From Sneathiella aquimaris (GTDB taxonomy: Bacteria > Pseudomonadota > Alphaproteobacteria > Sneathiellales > Sneathiellaceae), in assembly GCF_026409565.1 (NCBI RefSeq), contig NZ_CP112881.1:2093501-2157500 (forward strand): a stretch of 64,000 nucleotides of DNA, read 5' to 3'. The notes below the pieces were generated by a model. The model was not told the origin of the DNA. It ran no database searches and saw only the letters and a list, made by a program, of their open reading frames with translations. Numbering within the stretch: the first letter of the stretch is position 1; each line of letters opens with the position of its first letter. Shown here piece after piece: positions 27,674 to 37,673 of the stretch. Position numbers and translations under genes: made by a program.

Positions 27674-29776
27674 TCAAGCGGCGCTGCGAGTGACGCGTTT
27701 TTGCGGCAAGGTCACGATTACTGTTGTGCCTTCTCCATGAACACTTTCCAGAGTCAGGCTACCGTCATGAAGTTCCATGAGGTTTTTGGAAAGAGGGAGG
27801 CCAAGACCGGTTCCATTATATTTTCGGTTCAACTCACTATCCACCTGGACAAAGGGTGTCAGTGCTTTTTGAATATCATCTTCACGGATACCAATCCCGG
27901 TATCTTTGACAAAAAAGTTAAGGGACCCATCTGCACCAAATTCAGAGAAGAGGAAAATTTTCCCCCCATTGGGCGTAAATTTGATGGCATTTGACAACAG
28001 GTTAATGACAACCTGCTTTATCATCTTCGCATCAGCATGAATAAGTAATGGAAATCCGGAAAGATTATTCAGGACGACGACATTTGAAGCTTCCTGTTGT
28101 GTATGGGTTAATCGCACACACTCATTTACCAATTCTGTAAAATCAAGTTCTTCCTCAAACAACTGCTGTGTACCCGCTTCAAATTTTGACAAATCAAGAA
28201 TGTCATTGATCAAATCCAATAGATGTCTGCCACTTGCGTGAATATCTGCGGCATATTCTATATATTTCGCATGACCAATTTTACCGAAAATCTCGTTTCG
28301 AATAATTTCAGAAAATCCGATGACAGCATTCAGTGGTGTCCTTAATTCATGGCTCATATTGGCAAGGAAAGTGCCTTTCATTTGAGACACATATTCGGCT
28401 TCTTCTTTGGCTTTCAGCAGAATTTCTTCCGCTTCTTTCTGCGCGGAAATATCCCGCAGGATCAGTTGCATAACGGGGCGACCACCATATAGCAAAGCTG
28501 TGGCCTCGACCTCTACATCGGTTTGTTTCCCGAATTGATTGATTGTACGGGTTTCGATGGGCGAAATATTATCACCCGGTTCCATATGATCCGCATTTCC
28601 AAGATGATGTTTTAATTGCTCGTAATCGATTGTTGGAAAAAACTTTCGAACCTGTTTGCCGATCAGGCTATGCAGATCCCGTTCACCAAATAATTTAATG
28701 GCAGAGACATTTGCATAAATGATCAACCCGTCCTTTTGAACAAGAATAGCATCGGGGGAAAGTTCGACCATTTCACGGTGGCGGGTTTCGCTTTCCTGTA
28801 GCATCAACTGAGCGGTTTTTGTCAGGGTAATGTCTGTAAAGGTACAGATATAGCCGCCGTCCGGTAGTTTGGATCTTTGTATCTCGACAATCTTACCAGA
28901 TTTCGTTTTCCGCTCTATTTTGGTATAAATATTGGCCTGCAACGCCCGAATAGCACTCGCTGCATACTCTTCCGGGGAGTCACCAACCTCATCATAAGAG
29001 GAATAGTGCGCCTCCAGCAATTGCTGCATATGAATGCCTTTGAATATTGTATTGGGTTCAACATCCATGATTTTCATGTAGTTCTGGTTCCACCGAACGA
29101 CGCGGAAGGTACTGTCCAGAACACAAATTCCAATGGCAATCGTTTCAAACACGTTCGACAACAAGGCTGATTTTTCGTACAACTCTTCCTTCTTCTGATG
29201 CGTCTCAGTTATATCAGAGAAGATTGAAATTAACCCGTTTTCCTTTGTTTCTTTCTCCAGCACCTGAATTACCTTGCCGTTTGGCAAGGCCCATTCCTGC
29301 GCTTTTCTGGAAGAAGCTAAAGTTACTTGGGCACTGTCCAGCTCTTTCTTGGGTTCGGTGGCCATACCTTCGTCAGCCAGCCATTTTCTGATCGCGTCCG
29401 ATATTTCGTTCCGGGTAACACCGGCGGTAATTGAAATCCCAATACCTTCAAGCATTTTATCGACCGTTTTATTAGCAACAATCACTTTCCGGTCTTTGTC
29501 AAACAGCAGGAAACCTTCGTCAAGAGATTCGACTGCATCAAAACACTGCGTCATCAGTACGGCAGCTTCGTTCGTTTTAGATTTGAACTTCAAGGAGGAA
29601 CAGACCGCCATTACGAGGCCAACCGACAATCCTGTGGCAATAAATAATGTTATATCCAGCATGAAGCTTCGCTCGGCGGCTGGTAGTAAAAAATTAACGA
29701 TCAACAACCCAACACTAACGCCAAGCAGCCCTATACAGGCATATGTCGGCTTGGTTATTAAACGAAAATCAAACAA
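27674..29776 (-). CDS. multi-PAS sensor histidine kinase
   Basis: A 700-residue inner-membrane kinase. Two membrane helices (about 13-33 and 40-60) with almost no periplasmic loop are followed by about three PAS domains, a HisKA domain with H476 in MSHELRTPLN and a HATPase domain with NLLSNAIKF, GIGIREDD and GTGLGL motifs. The sensing is probably intracellular, through the PAS domains. No response regulator or receiver domain is encoded beside it, so it is an orphan kinase. Confidence 0.92.
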   Translation of the reverse strand: MFDFRLITKPTYACIGLLGVSVGLLIVNFLLPAAERSFMLDITLFIATGLSVGLVMAVCSSLKFKSKTNEAAVLMTQCFDAVESLDEGFLLFDKDRKVIVANKTVDKMLEGIGISITAGVTRNEISDAIRKWLADEGMATEPKKELDSAQVTLASSRKAQEWALPNGKVIQVLEKETKENGLISIFSDITETHQKKEELYEKSALLSNVFETIAIGICVLDSTFRVVRWNQNYMKIMDVEPNTIFKGIHMQQLLEAHYSSYDEVGDSPEEYAASAIRALQANIYTKIERKTKSGKIVEIQRSKLPDGGYICTFTDITLTKTAQLMLQESETRHREMVELSPDAILVQKDGLIIYANVSAIKLFGERDLHSLIGKQVRKFFPTIDYEQLKHHLGNADHMEPGDNISPIETRTINQFGKQTDVEVEATALLYGGRPVMQLILRDISAQKEAEEILLKAKEEAEYVSQMKGTFLANMSHELRTPLNAVIGFSEIIRNEIFGKIGHAKYIEYAADIHASGRHLLDLINDILDLSKFEAGTQQLFEEELDFTELVNECVRLTHTQQEASNVVVLNNLSGFPLLIHADAKMIKQVVINLLSNAIKFTPNGGKIFLFSEFGADGSLNFFVKDTGIGIREDDIQKALTPFVQVDSELNRKYNGTGLGLPLSKNLMELHDGSLTLESVHGEGTTVIVTLPQKRVTRSAA

Positions 29777-29970
29777 GAATTGTCTCTACACAAATGGTTC
29801 TACAAGTGCCGAAGCTTCAGTTTTCTGGCAACAGCAGTGAACATAGACGAAGACCGTTAAAGTAAAGTTTATGAAACTTCATCAAGAGGGTGAAAAATTA
29901 AAAAGCTATCTTAGATATGAATATGGTAGCGTTGTCCAATGAACGGTTCGTGTGTCAGGAAATGGTGAAT

Positions 29971-30729
29971 ATGAAAAAGAATAAGAGGTCTGGTGAGAAG
30001 TCTGATCACCCCAAAACAAAGGCGCTCGTTGAACCTGCGCCCAAGGTTGGGGCCTGGTCGAAGTTACGAAATTATTTTCTGACGGGTATTGTCGTAACGG
30101 CACCAATCGGTATCACGATCTATTTAACTTATGTGTTCGTTGATTTCGTCGATGCAAATATAACACCCTTGATTCCGGCCCGGTATAACCCTGAAACATA
30201 CCTGCCGTTTGGCGTTCCGGGTTTGGGCGTTCTGATCGCTGTTTTCGCGTTGATCCTCATTGGCTTTTTGACAGCCAACTTTTTAGGTCGGTCCTTCCTG
30301 CATTTTGGGGAACGGATTGTCGGGCGGATGCCTGTCGTTCGATCCGTTTATAATGCCTTGAAGCAGATCATGGAAACGGTCCTTGCCCAATCCAGTACTT
30401 CCTTCAGGGATGTTGTGCTGGTTGAATATCCCCGCAAGGGTTTGTGGGCCATTGCTTTTGTGACGAGTACCGCCAAAGGTGAAGTCGCGGAACTGGATGA
30501 CGAAGACATGATCGGGCTGTTCCTGCCAACAACTCCAAATCCAACATCAGGATTTCTACTCTTTTCTCCAAAACGAGATTTGAAATTCCTCGATATGTCC
30601 GTGGAAGAGGGGGTTAAGCTTGTTATTTCAGCCGGTATGATCTGGCCGGAAGATCAGCTTCCTGAAAAAGTTCAGCCCCAACCAAACGATCAGGACGGTG
30701 AAAATACAGTGAAAAAAGAAACCGCTTAA
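29971..30729 (+). CDS. DUF502 family membrane protein
   Basis: About 252 residues with two membrane segments (YFLTGIVVTAPIGITIYLTY and the GLGVLIAVFALILIGFLT region) and a conserved soluble part (GRMPVVRSVYNALKQ, LVEYPRKGLWAIAF). The function of DUF502 is unknown in bacteria. In-frame ATGs at 29917 and 29962 would extend the N-terminus; 29971 has an AGGA at workable spacing. The end overlaps recG by four bases, tail to tail. Confidence 0.83.
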   Translation: MKKNKRSGEKSDHPKTKALVEPAPKVGAWSKLRNYFLTGIVVTAPIGITIYLTYVFVDFVDANITPLIPARYNPETYLPFGVPGLGVLIAVFALILIGFLTANFLGRSFLHFGERIVGRMPVVRSVYNALKQIMETVLAQSSTSFRDVVLVEYPRKGLWAIAFVTSTAKGEVAELDDEDMIGLFLPTTPNPTSGFLLFSPKRDLKFLDMSVEEGVKLVISAGMIWPEDQLPEKVQPQPNDQDGENTVKKETA

Positions 30730-32819
30730 CCTGACCGCAAATAGTGAATAGCGCTATCTCTTTCAAATAAATAGAGAAGGGTGCGGACAGCATTTCCGCG
30801 CTTTGATTGAAGTTCTGGATCTTTCTCAAGGAAAAGCCGGGCGTCATCCCTTGCGATAGTGACCAGATGTCCGCATTTTTCCAGTTCCGCAATTTTAAAC
30901 TCGGGCAGGCCACTTTGCCGGGTGCCCAAAAGTTCCCCAGCCCCGCGCAATCGCAGATCCTCTTCGGCGATCACAAAACCATCTTCGGTTTCGCGCATGA
31001 TTTTAAGACGGGCTTTTTGAGTCTCTCCAAGGGGACCGGCATATAATAAGAGGCAATTTCCAGCGAGACCGCCGCGGCCGACCCTGCCGCGCAACTGATG
31101 AAGCTGCGCAAGTCCGAAGCGTTCGGCATGTTCGATGATCATGACGGTTGCCTCGGGCACATCAACACCCACTTCAATGACAGTTGTTGCCACAAGGATT
31201 TGCGTCTCCCCTGACTTGAAGGCCTCCATCGCGGCTTCTTTCTCGTCAGATTTCAGCTTGCCATGGACAATGCCAACCTGACCGGGATACAGGGCTTCCA
31301 GATAGGTCTTGCGGTCTTCCGCAGCCGCAAGATCACTGACCTCGCTTTCTTCAACAAGAGGGCACACCCAATATATACGTTCATTTTCCGCTATTTTTCG
31401 CCCCAAGCCTGTCGCCAGGGCATCCAGTCGTTCAATTTCAATAGCCCGTGTGTCGACCGGCTTTCGTCCCGGTGGCTTTTCATCAATGATCGACACGTCC
31501 ATATCGCCGTAGGCCGTCAGGGCCAAAGTGCGTGGAATGGGTGTTGCGGTCATCACAAGCACATCAACCCCGCCGGTCTCTGGTTTTCCTTTGGCGCTTA
31601 AGGCCAAGCGCTGGTGCACACCAAAACGGTGTTGCTCATCAATGACCGCAAGACCCAGATCATGATATTGAACATCCTCCTGAAACAGAGCATGGGTTCC
31701 AATGGCCACATGGATCGTTCCCTCAGCCAGTTCCTGTAAAACGGCAGCCCGTTTTTTACCCTTCAGGCGTCCGGTCAATAAGGTGGTTTTAAGGCCAAGT
31801 TGTTTGAAATATGGATCCAGGCCTTCCAAATGCTGACGCGCCAGAATTTCAGTGGGGGCCATCAGGGCTGCTTGCGCCCCGTTTTCCAAAGCCTGCAGGA
31901 TGGTCATAAGGGCAACCATGGTTTTACCGCTTCCCACGTCCCCCTGAACCAGTCGCAACATCCGATAGTTTGCGGTTAGATCCGCCGATATTTCTGAAAT
32001 TGCGCGGCGTTGAGCCCCTGTTAAAGCAAAGGGAAGCAGATCAATGACCGCTTCCGTCAGGGTTCCATTGCTCGGCAGGGACCGGCCTTTCTTACGTTTC
32101 ATACTCCGCCGGGCAAGCTCCAACGCCAATTGATTTGCAAATAACTCATCATATGCCAGCCGCTGCCTTGGAAGACTTTCTGGCTCCAGATCCTTCTCCC
32201 CCGTTGGATTATGAACCGTCATGACGGCAGTTTTCCAATCGATCCATTTTTCCCGGGTGATCAATGTCGGGTCCTGCCATTCAGGAAGGACGGGCACGAA
32301 AGAAAGGGCCTGTTGGATGGCTTTGCCCAGCATATTATTCGTTATACCCCCCGTTAGCGGGTAAACAGGCTCATGAATTGAAATATCAGCGTGATCATTA
32401 ACGTCGAGAATATGATCGGGATGGGTAATTTGATAAACGCCGCCATATTCTTCAAGCTTTCCGGCAACGATCCTTTGTTTATCCAGTGGAAGTTTTTGCT
32501 TTAAATAGTCTTCCCGTCCGTTAAAGAAAGTCAGTGTTAAAGCTTCGCCATTAACATCGCAGTCTATTTTGTAGGGAACCCGACGGCTTCTGGATGGATG
32601 GTGTTTTCGGGTGGTCACGGTCACAATCACCTGACCTGTTACATAATCCGGTAACAAGTGGTCGATTTTTTGCCGTGTCACGATACCGCTGGGCAGATGC
32701 CAGACAAGATCAATGACATGTTCGCCCGTTAATTTACGCAGCAAACCCATCATGCGCGGCCCCACGCCTTTTAGACTTTCAGCTGATTTGAAAAGCGGAA
32801 ATAGTAATTCCGGGCGCAT
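30726..32819 (-). CDS. recG: ATP-dependent DNA helicase RecG
   Basis: A 697-residue superfamily 2 helicase that remodels stalled replication forks and branched DNA. It has an N-terminal wedge (OB) domain at about 60-150, Walker A GDVGSGKT at 293-300, the DEQH box at 394-397 and the usual C-terminal RecG signature (RLRGAGELLGTRQSG). Confidence 0.97.
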   Translation of the reverse strand: MRPELLFPLFKSAESLKGVGPRMMGLLRKLTGEHVIDLVWHLPSGIVTRQKIDHLLPDYVTGQVIVTVTTRKHHPSRSRRVPYKIDCDVNGEALTLTFFNGREDYLKQKLPLDKQRIVAGKLEEYGGVYQITHPDHILDVNDHADISIHEPVYPLTGGITNNMLGKAIQQALSFVPVLPEWQDPTLITREKWIDWKTAVMTVHNPTGEKDLEPESLPRQRLAYDELFANQLALELARRSMKRKKGRSLPSNGTLTEAVIDLLPFALTGAQRRAISEISADLTANYRMLRLVQGDVGSGKTMVALMTILQALENGAQAALMAPTEILARQHLEGLDPYFKQLGLKTTLLTGRLKGKKRAAVLQELAEGTIHVAIGTHALFQEDVQYHDLGLAVIDEQHRFGVHQRLALSAKGKPETGGVDVLVMTATPIPRTLALTAYGDMDVSIIDEKPPGRKPVDTRAIEIERLDALATGLGRKIAENERIYWVCPLVEESEVSDLAAAEDRKTYLEALYPGQVGIVHGKLKSDEKEAAMEAFKSGETQILVATTVIEVGVDVPEATVMIIEHAERFGLAQLHQLRGRVGRGGLAGNCLLLYAGPLGETQKARLKIMRETEDGFVIAEEDLRLRGAGELLGTRQSGLPEFKIAELEKCGHLVTIARDDARLFLEKDPELQSKRGNAVRTLLYLFERDSAIHYLRSG

Positions 32820-32928
32820 ACGGGATCCTTGCCTATATCAGAAAGATAATCATGTTGTTGCGTAGCTTAATGCTGACAGAAGGGAACATAAAGGGTATAT
32901 CCTTGCTCATTCAATAAAAGAGCTAGTC

Positions 32929-33222
32929 ATGACCGAAGATATTGTTATACGCCGAAAACGTCTGTTACATCGTTCCCGCTATACCGGAATGAAAGAGACT
33001 GACCTGATGCTGGGACGGTTCGCTGAGAAATATGTGCATACATTTGATCAGGGTGAACTGGACCTCTATGAAACATTGTTACATGCAGGGGATCCCAGTA
33101 TTTATGCCTGGGCTGTTGGGCGGGAAGAAACACCCGCAGAGTTTGATACGCCCGTCATGGACAAGCTCAAGAATTTCGCAGTATTTGAACATGATCCGGC
33201 TAATTTAAGACGTGATGACTAA
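32929..33222 (+). CDS. sdhE: FAD assembly factor SdhE
   Basis: A 97-residue SdhE/SDHAF2 family protein that helps attach FAD covalently to the succinate dehydrogenase flavoprotein. The family's RGxxE motif appears here as T19-G-M-K-E23, so the arginine is replaced while G and E remain. The four-helix body (LMLGRFAEKY...LDLYETLL...DPSIYAWAVG) is normal. It overlaps mfd by a few bases and faces away from recG, a common alphaproteobacterial order. Confidence 0.9.
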   Translation: MTEDIVIRRKRLLHRSRYTGMKETDLMLGRFAEKYVHTFDQGELDLYETLLHAGDPSIYAWAVGREETPAEFDTPVMDKLKNFAVFEHDPANLRRDD

Positions 33223-36200
33223 CACCCTTCAGTCCAGCGTAATCAGTAAACTGATTGGCCTCGAAAAAACCAACCAAAACTGCCGTCTTGAATCTGTTCC
33301 TGAAGGATATGACGCATATTTGCTGGCGAAAATAGCCGCGCAGGCGTCGCACGACATTCTTTATGTTCTGCGCGAAGATATCCGCATGGCCGCGACAGAA
33401 TCGACCCTTAACTTTTTTGATCCTTCTTTGGAAGTGATCAGCATTCCCGCCTGGGATTGTCAGCCCTATGACCGGGTCTCTCCCAACTCCGAGATTGTCG
33501 CCCACCGCATGACAAGCCTTGCCCGATTGACAGAAAGGGCGGAAAAGCCGCGCATCATTCTGACCACGGTCAACGCGATGTTACAACGCACTCCTTCCAT
33601 AGACATGATCAAAGGGGCCAGGTTCTCTGCGAAGGTAGGCGACACTGTTGATATTTCAGCGTTGACCGCGTTTCTGGTTGCCAACGGTTTTTCCCGGATC
33701 GGTACTGTGATGGAGCAGGGGGAATTCGCAGTTCGCGGCGGATTGATAGATATTTTCCCACCTGCCCTGAAAGAACCTGTGCGTCTCGATTTTTTTGGTG
33801 ATACTCTTGAAGGGATCAGAACCTTTGACTCGCTCAGTCAAAAATCAACTGGCAAACTGAAACAAATTGAATTTACAGCAGCAACGGAATTCCTGTTGGA
33901 TGATGCCGCCGTTACCCGGTTCAGAAAAGGGTATCGCGAGAATTTTGGAAGTGTAACAGGCGACGACCCTTTGTATGAAGCGGTCAGTGAAAAGCGCAAA
34001 CATGCCGGTATGGAGCATTGGTTACCCTTGTTCCATGACAAAATGCAGCTGATAACGGACTTCCTGCCAGATGCGATGATCTTTCTGGATTATTTGTGTG
34101 ATGAATCTAGGGACGCCCGTCTGGAAACAATCAAGGATTATTTCGAAACCCGCGAAGCGGCCGCCATTGGTAAAAATGTCGACTATCACCCGCTTTCACC
34201 TGAAAAACTGTATGTCACACTGGAAGAATGGAACGACTTGCTGTCGGTTCGGGCAACGTGCCAGATTTCTCCATATCGCAGCGGCGCTGAAGGCGCGGAC
34301 ATTTTCGATGCTCAAGGAAAAGAAGGGCGTGATTTTGCCCCTGAACGAAAACTTCAGGACAGCAATATTTACGACCATCTGCGAAAGCATATTACGCAGA
34401 TACTGGGGCAGGGCAAACAGACCATTTTGACCCACTTTTCAGAAGGCTCCCTGGAAAGAAACGAAAAGGTTCTGAAAGACCACGGGATCAGCCCGATCAG
34501 TCGTATTTCGTCTTTTGAAGACCTTAAAAGCAACCTGAACATCCCTTATTTAACCGTATTGGGTTTGGAAAAAGGCTTTGAGGCACCAGATTTCGTTGTC
34601 ATTGGAGAGCAGGATGTTTTGGGAGACCGTCTTGTTCGGCCCCGTAAAATATCCCGTAAAAGTGACAATTTCATTGCCGAAGCTTCACAGCTATCGCCAA
34701 TGGATTATGTTGTTCACGTTGATCATGGTGTAGCTCAATATGAAGGATTGAAAACCATCGATATTTCCGGCGCACCGCATGATTGTGTCACGCTGTTATA
34801 TGATGGTGGGGACAAAATCTACCTGCCTGTTGAAAATATTGAAATGCTGTCCCGTTATGGCGGCGCTGACGCGGGGGCGACCCTTGATCGGCTTGGCGGT
34901 AGTGGCTGGCAGGCTAAAAAAGCCAAGCTGAAGAAAAAGGTCATGGAAATGGCCGATCAGCTTATTAAAATTGCCGCATCCCGCCACTTGAAAAAAGCCG
35001 AACGATTGATACCGCCGGATGGGGCGTATGCAGAATTTTGTGCGGGCTTTCCATTTGAGGAAACCGAAGATCAGCTAAATGCCATCAATAATACGCTGGA
35101 TGATTTGACCTCTGGCAAACCCATGGACCGATTGATCTGTGGGGATGTTGGGTTCGGTAAAACAGAAGTAGCGCTGCGGGCTGCTTTTTCAGCCTCCCTT
35201 GCTGGCAAGCAGGTCGCAGTTGTAACGCCAACAACGCTTCTGTCCCGTCAACATTACAAAACTTTCAGTCAACGATTTTCTGGCCTTCCCGTTAATGTTG
35301 CGCAACTGTCCCGCATGGTCACAACGAAAGAGGCAAACCTGACCAAAAAAGGGCTGGCCGCCGGTCAAGTGGATATTGTGATCGGTACTCATGCTTTGCT
35401 TGGAAAAAGTGTCGATTTCAAAAATCTGGGCCTTGTGATCGTCGATGAAGAGCAGCATTTTGGTGTGGTTCATAAAGAACGACTAAAAGAAATGCGAGCG
35501 GACCTGCATGTTCTGACATTGACAGCAACCCCCATACCCAGAACCTTGCAACTGGCAATGACAGGCATTCGGGATCTATCGATTATTGCAACCCCGCCTG
35601 TGGACAGACTTGCTGTTCGCACATTTGTCTTGCCCTTCGATCCGGTTGTGATCCGCGAAGCCTTGCTGCGCGAACATTATCGAGGCGGCCAAAGCTTCTT
35701 TGTCTGCCCCCGATTGGCCGATTTGAAAGAAGTCGGCAAATACCTGAAAGAGCATGTCCCCGAAGTCAAATTTGTAACGGCTCACGGACAGATGCCCGCA
35801 AAAGAGCTGGATGACACCATGAACGCCTTTTATGACGGGGCTTATGATGTTCTGGTCGCAACAAATATTGTTGAGTCTGGTTTGGATATTCCAACAGCCA
35901 ATACCCTTATAACTTATCGCGCGGATATGTTTGGTCTGGCGCAACTTTACCAAATTCGGGGTCGAATTGGCCGTTCGAAAACGCGGGCCTATGCGTATCT
36001 GACGTTACCCCCCCGCAAAAAACCGACAGCCGCAGCCGAACGGCGGCTGCGTGTTCTTCAATCTCTTGATACCTTGGGAGCAGGCTTCACATTAGCCAGC
36101 CATGACCTTGATATTCGTGGTGCCGGAAACCTGCTGGGGGATGAACAATCCGGTCACGTGAAAGAGGTTGGGTTCGAGCTATACCAGGAAATGCTGGAAG

Positions 36201-36712
36201 AAGCCGTTGCGGCTGCCCGTGATGGTACCCTTGAGGGCGGTGAAGAAGCCGAAGATAAATGGTCCCCATCGATCAATATCGGTACATCAGTGTTGATTCC
36301 TGAGACTTATGTCTCTGACATTACGGTCCGGATGGATTTGTATCGCCGGATCGCGGCCCAGGACACAGAACAGGAAATAAATGCATTTGCTGTTGAAATG
36401 GTCGACCGTTTTGGCTCGATGCCGGAAGAGGTTAAACATCTGGTGGAAGTCATGACCATCAAACAATATTGTAAAGCCGCAAATATTGAGAAAATTGAAG
36501 CGGGACCAAAAGGGGCCGTTTTGACCTTCAGGGATAATCGTTTTGATAATCCGGGCGGACTGGTCGCTTTCATATCGAAACAACCCGGTTCGGCGAAATT
36601 GCGAGCCGATCACAAAATGGTCTACACTCGGTCGTGGGATCACCCGGATGATCGTTTGAAAGGTGTTTTATGGTTGTCCCAAAATTTGGCCAAAATTGCC
36701 AAGGCAACATAG
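33215..36712 (+). CDS. mfd: transcription-repair coupling factor
   Basis: A 1165-residue Mfd that removes stalled RNA polymerase and recruits UvrA. The UvrB-like N-terminal domains carry the segment SVPEGYDAYLLAKIA, and an RNA-polymerase-interacting domain lies at about 495-570 (YVVHVDHGVAQYEG). The RecG-like motor has Walker A GDVGFGKT at 643-650 and DEEQ at 744-747. A TRCF C-terminal domain ends the protein. ATG 33215 is preferred over the GTG three bases upstream. It overlaps the end of sdhE. Confidence 0.97.
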   Translation: MTNTLQSSVISKLIGLEKTNQNCRLESVPEGYDAYLLAKIAAQASHDILYVLREDIRMAATESTLNFFDPSLEVISIPAWDCQPYDRVSPNSEIVAHRMTSLARLTERAEKPRIILTTVNAMLQRTPSIDMIKGARFSAKVGDTVDISALTAFLVANGFSRIGTVMEQGEFAVRGGLIDIFPPALKEPVRLDFFGDTLEGIRTFDSLSQKSTGKLKQIEFTAATEFLLDDAAVTRFRKGYRENFGSVTGDDPLYEAVSEKRKHAGMEHWLPLFHDKMQLITDFLPDAMIFLDYLCDESRDARLETIKDYFETREAAAIGKNVDYHPLSPEKLYVTLEEWNDLLSVRATCQISPYRSGAEGADIFDAQGKEGRDFAPERKLQDSNIYDHLRKHITQILGQGKQTILTHFSEGSLERNEKVLKDHGISPISRISSFEDLKSNLNIPYLTVLGLEKGFEAPDFVVIGEQDVLGDRLVRPRKISRKSDNFIAEASQLSPMDYVVHVDHGVAQYEGLKTIDISGAPHDCVTLLYDGGDKIYLPVENIEMLSRYGGADAGATLDRLGGSGWQAKKAKLKKKVMEMADQLIKIAASRHLKKAERLIPPDGAYAEFCAGFPFEETEDQLNAINNTLDDLTSGKPMDRLICGDVGFGKTEVALRAAFSASLAGKQVAVVTPTTLLSRQHYKTFSQRFSGLPVNVAQLSRMVTTKEANLTKKGLAAGQVDIVIGTHALLGKSVDFKNLGLVIVDEEQHFGVVHKERLKEMRADLHVLTLTATPIPRTLQLAMTGIRDLSIIATPPVDRLAVRTFVLPFDPVVIREALLREHYRGGQSFFVCPRLADLKEVGKYLKEHVPEVKFVTAHGQMPAKELDDTMNAFYDGAYDVLVATNIVESGLDIPTANTLITYRADMFGLAQLYQIRGRIGRSKTRAYAYLTLPPRKKPTAAAERRLRVLQSLDTLGAGFTLASHDLDIRGAGNLLGDEQSGHVKEVGFELYQEMLEEAVAAARDGTLEGGEEAEDKWSPSINIGTSVLIPETYVSDITVRMDLYRRIAAQDTEQEINAFAVEMVDRFGSMPEEVKHLVEVMTIKQYCKAANIEKIEAGPKGAVLTFRDNRFDNPGGLVAFISKQPGSAKLRADHKMVYTRSWDHPDDRLKGVLWLSQNLAKIAKAT

Positions 36713-36722
36713 GGTCAGGAAC

Positions 36723-36959
36723 ATGCAGATAGGGCTAAGTGACGAAAACAAGGATCAGATCGCGACGGAACTTGGTCGGTTCTTCGCCACAGAATTTGAC
36801 GAAAATATCAGCCATTTCAGAGCGTTACAACTCGTAGACTTCATGGTGAAGAAAGTGGGTCCGTCACAGTATAATCAGGCTGTGACGGATATTCAGGCAT
36901 TCCTGCTCTCTAAGGTCGAAGATCTGGACATCGAATTTAACCAGCAGGAAGAAGACTGA
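36723..36959 (+). CDS. DUF2164 family protein
   Basis: A 78-residue small acidic protein (LSDENKDQIATELGRFFATEF, LVDFMVKKVGPSQYNQAV) matching DUF2164. Its role is unknown. ATG 36723 has an AGGA ribosome site and follows mfd by ten bases, so it probably rides on the mfd transcript. Confidence 0.83.
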   Translation: MQIGLSDENKDQIATELGRFFATEFDENISHFRALQLVDFMVKKVGPSQYNQAVTDIQAFLLSKVEDLDIEFNQQEED

Positions 36960-36964
36960 CCCTC

Positions 36965-37609
36965 CTAAGAGGTCGCTTCTTTACCTTCTGCCTCGATCTG
37001 TTCAATGACCTGTATAAAGGTTGCAGGATCCTGTGCACCTGACAACGCATATTTGTTGTCAAAAATGAAGAACGGCACGCCGCTGATACCCATTTCACGG
37101 GCCCGCGCATCTTCTTGGGACACAAGTTCGACATCGGCGTCACTTTCCAGAAGGTTCTTGACGATCTCGACATCCATTCCTGCTTCTTTGGCAGCATCGA
37201 TCAACACCTGGTCATCGCCCAGATCGGCCCCTTCCATAAAAAATTTCCGAAACAGGATTTCCACGACTTCATTTTGCAAGCCCGCTGTTTCGGCCCACCG
37301 AATAAGCCGGTGCGAATTCAACGTATTGGGAGATCGCTTTACCTTGCCGAATTGAAAGTCAAGTCCGACGGCGGCACCCGCCTGCCTGACATTTTCATAC
37401 AATTCTTTGGCCCGTTCTATGCTGCCAAATTTTTGGGTAATGAATTCCGTCCGATCGGCGCCTTCTTTGGGCATATCGGGATGAAGCTGAAAGGGATGCC
37501 AAGTAATCTCGACATCCAGATCAGGTCGCTCTGCCAACGCAGTTTCTAGTTTGCGTTTGCCAATAAGGCACCAGGGACAGACCGTATCAGAGACAATATC
37601 TATTTTCAT
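36965..37609 (-). CDS. DsbA-family oxidoreductase, FrnE-like
   Basis: A 214-residue thioredoxin-fold protein without a signal peptide. The redox motif C11-P-W-C14 lies in DTVCPWCLIGK, and the conserved cis-proline region is GISGVPFFIF. FrnE-type proteins are cytoplasmic dithiol oxidoreductases linked to stress or polyketide oxidation. A longer in-frame start at 37645 seems less likely. Confidence 0.88.
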   Translation of the reverse strand: MKIDIVSDTVCPWCLIGKRKLETALAERPDLDVEITWHPFQLHPDMPKEGADRTEFITQKFGSIERAKELYENVRQAGAAVGLDFQFGKVKRSPNTLNSHRLIRWAETAGLQNEVVEILFRKFFMEGADLGDDQVLIDAAKEAGMDVEIVKNLLESDADVELVSQEDARAREMGISGVPFFIFDNKYALSGAQDPATFIQVIEQIEAEGKEATS

Positions 37610-37673
37610 AGGATATAGGATAGGGAGCCCGGCGGTCTGAAACAAGCCCCTTATTTGAATGATTGTTCCAGAA

